This document shows, in pieces, positions 47,565 to 58,862 of a stretch of 64,000 nucleotides of DNA (positions are counted from its first letter, which is position 1; each line of letters starts with the position of its first letter). The stretch covers positions 11,365,001 through 11,429,000 of the forward strand of contig CM042027.1 in the NCBI GenBank assembly GCA_023525975.1. Reading direction: 5' to 3'. This stretch comes from Smallanthus sonchifolius. Its lineage: Eukaryota; Streptophyta; Magnoliopsida; Asterales; Asteraceae. The position numbers and the translations under genes were made by a program. The notes under the pieces were generated by a model. It made no database searches. It was not told the origin of the DNA and saw only the letters and a list, made by a program, of their open reading frames with translations.

Positions 47565-48661
47565 AGTTTGCTGCATTGACCTCGTGTTTTGACTTCTTTA
47601 TTGTTATGATTTATGAATATTCACCATTTTGGGTTTATTTAACTTTTGCTAGGTGAGGGAAGATATTTGATCAGGAATTCTCAGAACTTAACCTCATTTC
47701 ATTTAGGCTTTGCAAACAAAATGCAAAACTCATTTCATTTAGGTCTGTTTTGAAGCTTGTGTCATTTATGTCTGTGTTTCAAAGTTAAGATAAAGGTTGT
47801 TGGGTCACCTTGATACTTATGGATAGTGAGGAATGATTTTTAGCTAAATAGATTGGGAAGGAGTGCTCTTAGTGTTACCATTTGACACTAAATTTATAAC
47901 ATAAAGATGTCGAACACATTTATCTAAACAAGTAGAATGGGTTGTCGGTTGTAATTAAGTTTTTTTTTCTATTTTTTTTTCCAGTTGTAATCAAGTTGTA
48001 AATGTGTTAAACGGGTTTCGGTTGTAATCAAGTTGTAAATGTGTTGAACGGGTTTCGGTTGTAATCAAGTTGTAAATGTGTTAAACGGGTTGGTGGGTTG
48101 TAAACGGTTTGACCTATTTACTAAAATGGGTTATTAAACATGCCGGCTTGAACACACGACCCGTTTAATCATGTCAACCAGGGTATGGCATATTTATTAT
48201 ATGAGTTTGATTGCATGATCATAGAATCAACGATGTTGGTTGTGGAGATTGATTCTAGTTATGTAGCCATCACTCTTATGATCGGTGTAGAGTTCCATAA
48301 ATATAGTATTCTTCATTATTGTTAGTATGAGTTGTTCATCGCTTGTAATATTTTGCACAATCAATTTGTGTGAGATATACTTTGAAGCTTGAGAATGAAT
48401 ATTGTTCTTGTTATTAATTGTTCATTTACTGCATGGAACATGGTCATTTATACAGTTACACATATCATCATTTAAGGGACAAGGGCAAAATATCATTTAC
48501 ATAAAACTAAATAAAAATTTAACTTTTAGTGGAAAGGACTGAAGATGTGATAACTTCATGAATATAGGATAGCAAGTGTAACTTTTTTTTTAATCATAAA
48601 TAACACGTTTTGTAACTTTGGTAATACATAAAGGACAAAATTGATTACTCATAACCTTACA
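47565..48661. other. Downstream spacer with a 37 bp minisatellite
   Basis: The first part is the 3' flank of HYD1. At 47984-48095 the unit starting GTTGTAATCAAGTTGTAAAT is repeated three times at 37 bp spacing (47984, 48021, 48058), with only a few changes. Words such as GGGTTGGTGGGTTG and ACGACCCGTTTAA after it resemble dispersed repeats. No gene is seen. Confidence 0.6.
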
Positions 48662-49300
48662 TCTATACATACTAATAAATAAAGATTTTGGGTTCTCACA
48701 TGTCACTACCTCATGCCTTCTTATATTGGTTTTTCCGCCTCTCTCTCCTAATAAATGCACATATATCTTATTAAATAATAATTATATTATAAATATTGGT
48801 ACTATAATAAATGAAAATCTCTTCAGGACACGTGTCACTCTCTGGTTACTCATCATCTTTATTTTCCCGTATGTCTCTCATATTAAATATTAGATTTTAT
48901 ATTTCCCTCTCCTATTAAATAATTATCTTTATATTAATAAATCTAATTACGGATACTTATTATTTAATTATAAATAGTTATTATATCATCAATCAAATGA
49001 ACTTAATATGAACTAATATTTATCAATTAAATTAAAAAATTAGTACTCACTTGAAAAAAAAATGTTTTAAAAACTAACTTAACAGACCTTATAACTGTCA
49101 CGACAAATTACATTTTTTAAAAACATATTTTGACAAACGTGTTTGTTAACAAATTACATTGTATTTTATTCAACCGGTGTAATATACTGATTTATTCAAC
49201 TCGTGTATAACACGGGTTTTTAAAAATATAAAATTTTTTATTACTAAATATATAACATTTTATTTATTTAACCCGTGTAATACACGAAATTTTAACCTAG
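48662..49300 (+). mobile_element. Non-autonomous Helitron, longer subtype
   Basis: It begins TCTATACATACTAATAAATA and ends CTAG at 49297-49300, with the hairpin CCCGTGTAATACACG shortly before. A second 5'-like stretch at about 48793 and a second 3'-like hairpin at about 49200 suggest that one copy has inserted into, or recombined with, another. Confidence 0.65.
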
Positions 49301-49515
49301 TTTTCAATATAATTAAATCCCAATTTCTTCCTAATCATTTTACCAACCAAACAACCTAGTTTGACAGGTTACCTTGAACCAAACATGACGGATGACTTTC
49401 AAATCCATACCTTAGGCCCTCCTTAGTGGGGCGTGATTGTCCAACGTGACACCCTAATCACGTCACACACCATCAATAGCAGAGTCTGAACAAAAACGCA
49501 GGGGGGCGTGGATTT

Positions 49516-49676
49516 TTGACTAACCCCCATCCAAATCATCCGTTAAGTCTTGGCATGTGTCCCTCACATGAGGGGCATTTTCGTCTTTTTAAAGCAGGGG
49601 TTAAAAAGACGAAAATGTCCCTCATGTGAGGGGCACGTGCCAAGACTTAACGGATAATTTGAATGGGGGTTTGTCG
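49516..49676. repeat. Long near-perfect hairpin upstream of BPG2
   Basis: Two arms of about 77 bases pair with only a few mismatches around an 8-base loop (AGCAGGGG). The left arm includes CCGTTAAGTCTTGGCATGTG and the right arm its complement. The hairpin ends 245 bases before the BPG2 start codon. Confidence 0.8.
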
Positions 49677-49921
49677 TAAAGTGTGCAAATGTTTCAAATT
49701 AAGGACATTCTGTGTAGTTAATGAAGTTAAAGGACAATACCTTACAATTTACCGAATAGATAAAAGACACGATTTGTAATTTAATCTAAAAAAAATTAGA
49801 TTTTAGTACTAAAACAAAAACTAAACATAATTTAGATTTTAACCTAACCCCATGGTTAAGTTTTCTCATACAATCACAGGGTCCAGCGAACCCCTCTCGC
49901 GACTGCAGGCAAACGAAAAAA

Positions 49922-52321
49922 ATGTCAGCTTTCTTATCTTCTTCACCACTTCTTTCCTCAAGAACTCCAACCCTCATTCTAACCCTACACAATCACAACA
50001 CTTCACAATCAATTCATCTTCTCAATTCTACTGCTAAACTCCATTTCTCCATACCATCATCTATTTCTTTAATTCTTCTTACATGTTCAAACGATAAACG
50101 CTTCAATAAAAAAGATCCACATGCTTCATTATCAGTACACTCCAGTCTATCAACAACACAAACAGTCAACAACTCAAGCCGTGATAAAACCTCGAGAAAA
50201 AGATATAAGAAACAACCGCCAATTTTAAGCGAGGGAAGAGACGATGACGAAGAATTAGGGCTTGTTTGTCCTGGCTGTGGTGTTTTTATGCAAGATGATG
50301 ATCCTACTCTACCTGGATATTATCAGAAAAAGAAAGAAGAAATCACAGATGCGTTTGAAGATGAGTTTGTTATAGACGACATTGAAGATGAATTAGAGGA
50401 TAACGAAGAAGGGGAAAGCGAAATCGAGGGTAAATTTGATGATAATTCGGAATCAGAAGAATGGGGGATTGAAGATGAATTTGATTGGGAATCAGATTTT
50501 GAAGATGATTTGAAGGAATTAGACGGGTTTGGAGCCCCGGGAGTCGGATACGGTAACATCACCGAGGAAGTAATCGAAAAGGGGAAAAAGAAGAGGGTTT
50601 CAAAATCAGAAAGAAAAAAACTGGCTAGAGAATCTCAGTTGGAGAAGGAGGAGGTTACAGTTTGTGCAAGATGTCATTCTTTAAGGAATTATGGTCAGGT
50701 GAAGAATCAAACTGCTGAGAATTTAATACCTGATTTTGATTTCGATAAATTGATTAGTACCCGGTTGGTGAAGCCAACCGGGAACTCAGATTCGACAGTT
50801 GTTGTAATGGTTGTTGATTGTGTGGATTTCGATGGTTCGTTTCCAAAACGAGCTGCTAAGTCTTTGTTTGAGTCGTTGGAAGGAGGTCGTGATGGTTTGC
50901 AGAGAAGTAGAAAGTTGCCTAAACTGGTTTTGGTGGCTACAAAGGTTGATCTTTTACCTTCACAGATATCTCCAACTAGACTAGACAGATGGGTGAGGCA
51001 CCGTGCTAAGGCTCATGGTGCACCTAGGCTAAACGGGGTGTATTTGGTTAGTTCTCGTAAGGATTTGGGTGTTAGGAATTTGTTAACTTTTGTTAAGGAT
51101 TTGGCTGGGCCTCGAGGGCATGTGTGGGTGATTGGGGCGCAAAATGCTGGTAAATCTACGTTGATTAATGCATTTGCTAAGAAAGGAGGGGTGAAAGCTA
51201 CTAAGCTTACTGAAGCTGCGGTTCCTGGGACGACTCTTGGTATTTTGAGAATTGGAGGTGTGTTATCTGCTAAAGCGAAAATGTATGATACACCGGGGTT
51301 ATTGCATCCGTATTTAATGTCCATGAGGTTGAATAGAGAGGAGCAGAAGATGGTTGAAATACGAAAGGAGTTGCGCCCTCGAACATATAGAATTAAGGCA
51401 AGTTCTTGTTTGTTAACTTTGTTTTGTTGTTTATTTCTTCATATTCTTTAGCTTTATTGATGGTTGATATAGCAATATAGCATTGCCAACTAAACATTAA
51501 CAGTGGTCAATACTCTTTTGAGGTGGCAAAACGGGTGGGTCAGACGAGTTGGGTAACAATCAAAATGGGTCGAGTCGGGTTACTTTTTTGTTTGTGATAT
51601 GTTAGAATTGTTGAATACTTGAATCATTCCTCTTTTTAGCCTACATTGGAATTGGATAGTACTTGGTTTGATGTTGAAACAGACCTCGTCTTGTATCTGA
51701 TGCTAGATGTCGGTATATTGCAGCAAGGGCAGGCGATACATGTTGGTGCTCTGATGAGACTGGACCTAAATCAAGCATCCGTGCAAACGATTTATGTTAC
51801 AGTTTGGGCCTCCCCAAATGTTTCTCTGCATCTTGGAAAGATTGAAAATGCAGACGAAATTTGGAACAAACATGCCGGTGTTAGATTACAGGTATGTGGT
51901 CTGTTTCCTGTTATTCAAGCAAACATGTATCAGAACAATATCTTTATTTAAAAAACAATTTTTTTGCTTCTATAAAATCGTTTGTTTGTTTTTTTCATTT
52001 CAGCCACCAATCGGTGTAGATCGAGTGTCTGAATTAGGGAAGTGGGAGTCAAGGGAAGTCAAAGTGTCGGGAACAAGCTGGGACGTGAACAGTGTCGACT
52101 TATCAGCTGCAGGTCTTGGTTGGTTTTCCTTGGGTTTAAAAGGTGAAGCAACCTTGGCATTGTGGACTTTTGATGGCATTGAAATAACGACCCGAGAACC
52201 CTTGGTACTTGATCGTGCACCGTTTCTTGAAAGACCTGGCTTTTTGCTCCCAAAGGCCATATCAGATGCTATTGCTAACCAAAGCAAAACTCAGTCCCAA
52301 AAGGAAGACTTGCTAGTCTAG
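49922..52321 (+). CDS. BPG2: BPG2, chloroplast circularly permuted GTPase (YqeH-like)
   Basis: BPG2 is a plastid GTPase needed for chloroplast rRNA processing. Exons are 49922-51397, 51724-51891 and 52004-52321, giving 653 residues, near the known length. The Ser/Thr-rich start is a transit peptide. C116/C119 and C248/C251 form a four-cysteine zinc site flanking a very acidic region (about 105-205). GTPase motifs come in permuted order: T-K-V-D (G4, 340-343), then V-S-S-R-K (G5), then G-A-Q-N-A-G-K-S (G1, 405-412), then D-T-P-G (G3, 456-459). The first intron appears to start with GC rather than GT (AAG then GCAAGT, 51398); the second is GT-AG. The start is the first ATG of the open frame. 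Confidence 0.95.
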
Positions 52322-53042
52322 TCTTTAGTCTTCACTTTGTGCCAAACATACTTGTTATTCTGGCAACACCAGAGGCAATGCCTTGCCATTTTCTTAATGA
52401 CAAGTATGTGAGCTTTTAGTTTCTTATATACACGTGGCAAATTTGATTCGTCGGTATCTTAGTGCTACCTAGTTTTGTTGTACTTCATATTCATTCATAT
52501 AGTTTTGTACATGTCATTTGTTCTTTTGATTTGTAATGATATTACTGTTCTTCCACTTGGTTCTCTCACTTACAACACTTGGTCATGTTTGCATTGTTGG
52601 ATATAGGAACTACCAGTCAACTAAAATCATGGTAGTTTGGCAGGTTTGCTTTATACCATACCTGAACCAAAACTGGGCCAGTGTAGAGTTGTATTATATA
52701 ACCTAACGGACGGGTTGTTGTGAAAGTTCAGTTTTGAATAAGATTTATATTAAAATGTAGATAAAAATTACCGCGTTGCAACGGTACATTCAAGAATTTA
52801 TAAAACATTATATTTTGAAAGAAACAAAATTCATCACATCGATTGAAAATCATAAAGTTCAATTGATAGGCTAGTTTGTGCTGTTTGTATTATTCCAATG
52901 GGTCGATTTGGCTCTATTTAACCCGTTTGTCTTTTTCCAGTGGGTTGATGCGGGCTCAACTTACACGACAAAGTTCGACTTCCAAGCACCGTTTGAAGCA
53001 TTGGGCTTTCAAGCCCGGACATGATGTCATATATTTGTATAC
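52322..53042. other. 3' flank of BPG2 and spacer
   Basis: This contains the BPG2 3' UTR and then AT-rich DNA with words found in other repeats here (GGGTTGATGCGGGC, ACCCGTTTGTC). No gene is recognised. Confidence 0.4.
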
Positions 53043-53564
53043 TGTAGGAATCCTGGTTCGTGTAGTTGTGATTGCCTGGATTCTCTGATAATCGCGGAAA
53101 TGTTCGTTTTCAGATTGAATTAATTTGTGGTATACACATAATTCAGTCGGATTAGAATCAGAGATTCAAGAATGAATATGTGAAAGTCAGTTAGGAATTT
53201 CGTGTCTTAAAACGACTCACATGTATTTAAGAGGTAAACAGATACATTGAAACGTTATGACAATTATTGGCTGAAAACTGCACAACTGTCAATCTATAAC
53301 TGCTAAGTCATTATACTCCGGAGAGGCAATCTACTCTGGGGGAACAAACTTACTACGGATGAGTAAAATTACTCAACATGAGTAATCTGGTCCGGAAGAC
53401 CACTTCCAAGCTGACTTGGCAGCTTAACCCAACCAGGGGCTTTGCCTCTTTGACCCACTAGGGGCGCTGCCCCCGGACCCCCATTGTTCAGTGAGATTCG
53501 TCCCCTTTAGAGGTGTCTTTAGCATCAGAAGTCATAAAATCATCAAAGAAGTATGCACTCCACA
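53043..53564 (-). repeat. LTR-like dispersed repeat, copy 2
   Basis: The inverted, shorter partner of 16115-16792. On the minus strand it starts TGTGGAGTGCATACTT and ends ATTCCTACA. It shares the GC-rich hairpin (GGGGGCAGCGCCCC) and the conserved TTATCAGAGAATC near the end. It lacks a target duplication and lies about 240 bases beyond the 3' end of ERD15. Confidence 0.55.
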
Positions 53565-53805
53565 CTTTCCAACCAAGTAAATCCAAATACACTAAATAGC
53601 TTGATAACACTAAAATCACCAACATATACTAATGTACCTTTAGGGTTTAAATGGTAGGATGCATAGAAAGTTATGACCTTTCTCTATACACAAACTTACA
53701 ACATACAAACAACAATACTACAGTTCTTTTTTTCCTTCTGAGAATACATACAGAACCCAAAGCTAAGCAAGGCCAGAGAAACCTGTGAAACTAATTACCT
53801 CCAGC

Positions 53806-54388
53806 TCAGCGAGGTTGCTGAATGCGCTGTGAACGGATCTTTGGGCTAAATGATCTCACTGGCTTTTCTGGATACCTAGCCCTCTCCATCTCCACTTGTG
53901 ACATGGGTGTCAATTTTGTTTCCAAACTCCTAATTAGTGTTTCAGCCTCTGTTTCAAAACCTATAAAAACAACCATAACAACACAACTCAAAACCAGCAA
54001 TAACATTATTATAATCTTCTTCCAAGTGTTTGTGTTGCAACTTACTATTTGAAGGCATTTGCTTATAAGCAGGTGAGCCGAATGAGTTCGCTCTTTCCAT
54101 CGAAGATGAATAGAGGAATTGCTCATATTGCCCTTCCATGGACAACAGATCTTCATCGGTGTCGATAGAATCAGGCAGCATATTAACAATGTCATTGTCA
54201 TCTGCTGTGTTTCCAAACAAACCATCTTCCCCCTGCTGCTGGTTGAGCCAGTAGTCATGAAACCAAGATGAGGTTGTCACTAGCTGCCACCATTCAGGGG
54301 AATAATCCTCTACTTGGCGAACAGCAGCGGGGATAAACAATGGGGCATTTGGGTTCAGATTAGACCTTCTTTGTGAAACCAATGACAT
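53806..54388 (-). CDS. ERD15: ERD15-like protein with PAM2 motif
   Basis: ERD15 is a small acidic plant protein that responds to dehydration and abscisic acid. Exons are 54388-54046 and 53960-53806, joined in phase 1, giving 165 residues. Residues about 9-21 (L-N-P-N-A-P-L-F-I-P-A-A) form a PAM2 motif, which binds the C-terminal domain of poly(A)-binding protein, and are followed by the diagnostic Y-S-P-E-W-W. The middle is acidic (D-D-N-D, D-T-D-E-D); the end is basic. A 5'-UTR intron and a TATA box are visible upstream. Confidence 0.93.
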
Positions 54389-54444
54389 TCTTACTTCCCA
54401 ACAAACCTTCTTCTCCCAAAATGATTTCAGTTATAGAAAGTTAC

Positions 54445-55116
54445 CTGCCAGTTAAAAAAATTGTTAGTTAAATAACAGCCATAACTGATTTATAAGCTCG
54501 AACAACTCGCAGTAAGTCAATCAGTCATCCAAATAGTCCAAATTACTGGTTAATTTCTAACAAAAAATGGTGAAGTGAATTAAATCTATATCATATACAG
54601 TAAAGTTATAAACAAATCATTGGTGTTGATTGATGGATGATTATAACAGTTCAATCAATGAAATAAAACCTCGTTGTAGCTAAATTTGGGTAAACTTTCA
54701 TGTCAATCAGTCAACCAAATAGTCTAAATCATTTAATAATCAAATTAGGTCTCTAATTCTGTAAACGATTTCATCGATCATTAAAATCAAACAATTTGGA
54801 ATTGAAGAAAAACTTGATGATCGAAGACCAAAATCTGATGATTTTGAAGTCAATCAGCGAAACAAATAGTCTGAATCGTGAATTATGAATATCCAGACCA
54901 ATAACTGTAAAATCCAATTAGATTTCATATTCAATAAAATTATCAAACCCTAATTCATCGATCATTACTCGAAATCAATCATATGGAATTGTAGAAAAAC
55001 TTCCGATTATTCTCCAACCAGTGAGTCAACCAATTGGAACAATTTCTAAAAGTAAATCAGAAATTTGAATGGACTAGAATCCGAATCAGAATGAAACAAA
55101 ATAGAAGCAATTATAC
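54445..55116 (-). other. 5'-UTR intron of ERD15
   Basis: On the minus strand a donor CGAAG|GTATAATTGC at 55116 and an acceptor TTAACTGGCAG ending at 54445 bound a 672 bp AT-rich stretch with no ATG-led coding sequence. It sits between the TATA box and the start codon, so it is best read as an intron in the 5' UTR. Such introns are common in stress-response genes and may raise expression. Confidence 0.65.
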
Positions 55117-55190
55117 CTTCGAGAATTCAACCAAAAATATCTGCAAACGTGAGAGTTTCTATCTATCGCATGCTGGTCCGAAGCGAGGTG

Positions 55191-55200
55191 GTATTTATAG
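55191..55200 (-). promoter_or_regulatory. TATA box of ERD15
   Basis: CTATAAATAC on the minus strand, about 75 bases before the proposed donor of the 5'-UTR intron. Transcription would start near 55165-55170, which leaves a short first non-coding exon. Confidence 0.65.
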
Positions 55201-55402
55201 GGCGCAATGGTCAGCAGGCAATACCATGTGTGGGTGCTGATGCAATGGTGCGCGGTGCCAACCGTAGATGATGATTACTTTGGGTTTGATCTGACGGTGA
55301 AGAATGGTTAAATGATGGAATGTGAGCTGGCTTTTGTTAGGCGCTCGATGTGCCTCTCTCATAATCCGCGTTCAGCACATGGATTAATTAAAGTACTATT
55401 GA

Positions 55403-55574
55403 TCCGGTGGTAGCGGGCTCTATGGTTTCCTGGGGGACGTCTAACTCTTCGTTCTGAACCCGCGGACCCGGTTCAGACAACCTAGTTGTCAGTTATTGAG
55501 GGGTGATAAGTCTCTGACTTGTCGGAGATGCGGCTGCCATTCAAAAATGAAAGTCGTCGTTAAAAAAAAAATTT
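55403..55574 (+). mobile_element. SINE with A-rich tail
   Basis: The segment has an A-box-like GGTGGTAGCGGGCTC at its start, a B-box-like CGGTTCAGACA and a 3' run of about ten A. It is flanked by AAGTACTATTGA (55391-55402) and AAGTACTATCGA (55575-55586), a target duplication with one change. These are the marks of a tRNA-derived SINE. Confidence 0.68.
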
Positions 55575-55699
55575 AAGTACTATCGAGAATTATGAGGTCA
55601 GTTTTTGTAATTTAGCATGACTTTTAGTTTCTACTTTCTAGCCGAATTTTGTACATGATATCCGATTGATTCATTTTTTTTAACGGTTAACTCATAGTC

Positions 55700-56320
55700 T
55701 TGTAAGGCCGAGGGGAGTACCCCGTGAAACTGGGCGTGGAGGTAAGGTGGCATCGTGGACGGCGTGGAACACCACGCCCCCTTGGCGTGGAGGACGAGCT
55801 TGGAACCCAGGCGTGAAGATCACCAAGAGCGTGGAACCCAAGCTTCTTCATCTTCTCCGTCTTCACTGTTCTTCGGCTTAAATCAACTTCTGATCTTCAA
55901 TTTTTTGTGTGTAGATGGTCTCTTCACCTCTGAAGCTTCAATTAGATAGCACGTTGTGAATCCATTTTTGGTAGGTAGAGAGAAATGGAGAAAACCCTAA
56001 TAATTTTAGGGCAAAAAGGGGAGAAATTTGGGGAGGGTTGAAGAGAAATGGTGTGGCCGGTGGGAAATGTAATGTGGGGGTGGAGATGTTTGAATATGGC
56101 CCGGTGACAACAAATGATCAAAGTTTTTTTTATTTTTAATTTATTAATGTTTTTATATTAACTATTAAAACAAATTAATATCAAATTAAATTAGAAAAAG
56201 AAAATGACGTGACAGTGTGGAAATGTGCAACCATTTCCCTCTAATGTGGAGAATATGGAAAAGCTGTAAAATCTGATGTGGCGCTGACATAGAGGGATGT
56301 GGAACCACTCCCTTTAGCCT
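55700..56320. mobile_element. Possible MULE-like non-autonomous element
   Basis: The left end (AAGGCCGAGGGGAGTACCCC) and the reversed right end (TAGGCTAAAGGGAGTGGTTC) are related, and GTGG-rich words (GGCGTGGA and similar) recur at 55730-55840. I could not find a clear target duplication. Confidence 0.35.
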
Positions 56321-56338
56321 AAATGGTATTGATAAAAG

Positions 56339-56756
56339 TGTAAGACGATATTTAATATGTGGCTCTTATAATCATTTATCTTATTATTAAATGATCAAAT
56401 ATAATTATTTATTTATTTAATAACCTATGGCTAGTAATTAGTCGATGGACCTAATTACTCTTAATGTGCCACTAATGGGTTTCCCCTTGGGTGTACATAT
56501 AAATAGAGAGATTACTAGAAGAAATAGACTAATCATCATTAATCGCTTATTCTACTCTATCACCACTAAATCGTCCCTCTCTCTCTCTCCATAACTGTGA
56601 GCTCCAACGAACTCACCTAATACCATCCTAATCGTACACCTTAAACGGGAACCGAACCAGATCAGAGATCATGTCGTCTTCCCTATCATCGGTGAACTTA
56701 ACTGGTATGTTTTAATACAATGTTTTCCATTACATAGTCACAAGAACTGATCAACA
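56339..56756 (+). repeat. 5' LTR of the second Copia element
   Basis: The LTR starts TGTAAGACGATA and ends ATCAACA, two bases before the primer-binding site. It contains TATAAATA at 56498-56505 and a C/T-rich start of transcript. It also contains an ATG (56671) and a splice donor (after 56704). The 3' LTR is not in the window. Confidence 0.72.
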
Positions 56757-56758
56757 TA

Positions 56759-56770
56759 TGGTATCAGAGC
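56759..56770 (+). other. Primer-binding site of the second Copia element
   Basis: TGGTATCAGAGC, the standard Copia site complementary to the 3' end of initiator methionine tRNA, starts two bases after the LTR end. It lies within the proposed intron. Confidence 0.9.
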
Positions 56771-57239
56771 AGATGTTGATAAATCGGTTCTTGTTTCTTT
56801 CCCTTAAATGGAATTAGAATCGGAGAACAAAAGTTCTGCTAAAATCCATAAGAAAATCGTTTTTCACTAAGTTCACGGTTTTCTGTTTTGTAAATAATAT
56901 CACGTTTTGATCTCATAAAATTCGAGATCTATTAAAATTTCAAAATCTGTTAAATATTAATGTTCAAGATTTGGATTCGAGTCTTTAATCTGATATTATT
57001 AAAGAACAGTTCATAAACTGTTCTTCGTGTTCATCATTATTTTGATGAAAATCCCCTTAATTTGGGATTGGTTAGGATCTTGATTGTGTTTCCTAAAATC
57101 TTGTAAATTTATCTCCAAGATTCGAATTAAAATATTGATTTTTATTATTTTAAATAAATAAATTTGGATATACTAAATATCTTAAAAAGATTTTAAAATT
57201 TAAAACACAATCAAATCACTTAAATATCGCACCTGCCTT

Positions 57240-57550
57240 ATCAGGTTCATCATTCACGGTTTTAGAGTCTCACGGTTTTAGACTTTCACCAATTTGTATT
57301 TATAAGTCTTAAACTTCACAGTTTAACAATTCATGATTTAACTGTTCACGGTTTAACAGTTCACGACTTAACAGTTCACGATTTAAACAGTTCACGGTTT
57401 ATGAACTATCTCCGTGAACCTTAGAGGAGCCGTGAACCATTATTGAACTGTGAAACCATTACTGAACCGTGAACCTTTCCTTAGCCGTGAACCTTTACTG
57501 AACCGTGAACCCTCACCTAAGCCGTGAACCCTTACTGAACCGGTTTAAAC
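57240..57550 (+). repeat. Inverted motif array in the Copia leader
   Basis: The left half repeats TTCACGGTTTAACAG-like words about eight times; the right half repeats the complementary CCGTGAACCxTTACTGAA about seven times, turning over near 57405. The RNA could fold into one long imperfect hairpin with many registers. Confidence 0.75.
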
Positions 57551-57659
57551 AGTTCGATCCGCTCTAACAGGGGGTTTGCTATAAATATATGCTTTAGTTT
57601 TTAGTTTTGTTAAACCTTAAAATTAAATGTTTTCCAAACTTTAAACTTACTTGAATAAC

Positions 57660-58075
57660 ACTTAATGCTTCACTTATACCCAAAGGTGATGTGATGCATA
57701 TGTATACTTATTGAAGCTTAAATGAGCATTACAACTTAGTGATTGTCTTGATATTAACTTAGAAAACATGATAAACTTAAATAACACCTAAAATTTCAAT
57801 TCTGCCCAAAGGTGATGTGTCACGCTTGTAAAGTTTTTAAGTCTAAATTAAGCACTAATTTGCCTAATATAACTAAGTGTTTCTACTTCTGCCCAAATGT
57901 GATGTGTCACATTTAGTTTTCGCGAAGCTAATTATGTGCATACTAAACAAATGTTTCACTTCTGCCCAAATGTGATGTGTTACATTCTTACTACACATAC
58001 TCACTGTTAAAAATTGTTCCTAATACTAAACAACTGTTTCACTTCTGCCTAAAGGTGATGTGTTACATTGTTTAA
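57660..58075 (+). repeat. Five-copy direct repeat in the Copia leader
   Basis: The word TTTCACTTCTGCCCAAATG or close variants, followed by TGATGTGTCACATT, occurs at about 57665, 57795, 57880, 57950 and 58030, separated by 70-130 bases of different sequence. Each unit contains a small palindrome (AATGTGATGTGTCACATT). Confidence 0.75.
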
Positions 58076-58862
58076 GTATAACCTAATAAATCTATTATTT
58101 TGGTGATTATAATACATATTTATCACAACTTCATTAATATATAATGGTCCTTATTTCCGCTTGCCTTAGTTTAAGTTACCCCATAGACACTCTAAGTTCT
58201 TCTTTAGCAATTAGTATCTTAATTTTTCTCGTATAAAATCCACTGCAGCCCCTAACTTGGGAATCGAAACTTTGAATGGCACGAACTTCTCTGCCTGGAA
58301 AGATTCCCTGATGTTGTCTCTCGGCTTGATGGAATTCGATCACGCATTCAACAAGCCTGCACCTGCTGATCTTACTGAGAAAAGCACTACTCAAGACGTT
58401 ATCAAGCATGAGAAGTGGTCAAGGTGTAACCGCATGGCTCTTGTCCTAATGAAGAACTTAATCAATCCGATCATCAGAGGAGCTATACCTGATTCTAAAG
58501 ATGTCAAAACTTATCTAGCTTCTGTGGAGGATCAATTCAAGGGAACTTTTAAGGCGTATGCTAGCACTTTAATTCTAAAGCTGGTGACTGCAAAATATGA
58601 CGGGATCAGCGGTATTCGTGAGCACATCATGATGATGAATGATATGTCCCGTAAGCTCAAGGGATTAGACATGGAAATCAGTGACAGCTTTCTAGTTCAC
58701 TTTATCATGACCTCTCTTCCTAAGTCTTTTGAAGCTTTCAAGATCAACTACAACACACAGAAAGACAAGTGGACGATGGGTGAGTTGACTGCAATGTGCG
58801 TCCAAGAAGAAGAGCGTATGAAGCTAGATAGACCGGATGTTGCTTATCTCATGTCCGCTGAT

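Noticed and set aside
50323..50562. Serine-rich minus-strand frame in BPG2
   Set aside because: It is the complement of the acidic GAA/GAT-rich stretch of BPG2.
57660..58075. CRISPR-like spaced repeats
   Set aside because: The repeats lie in the leader of a plant Copia element, spacing is uneven and the host is a eukaryote.
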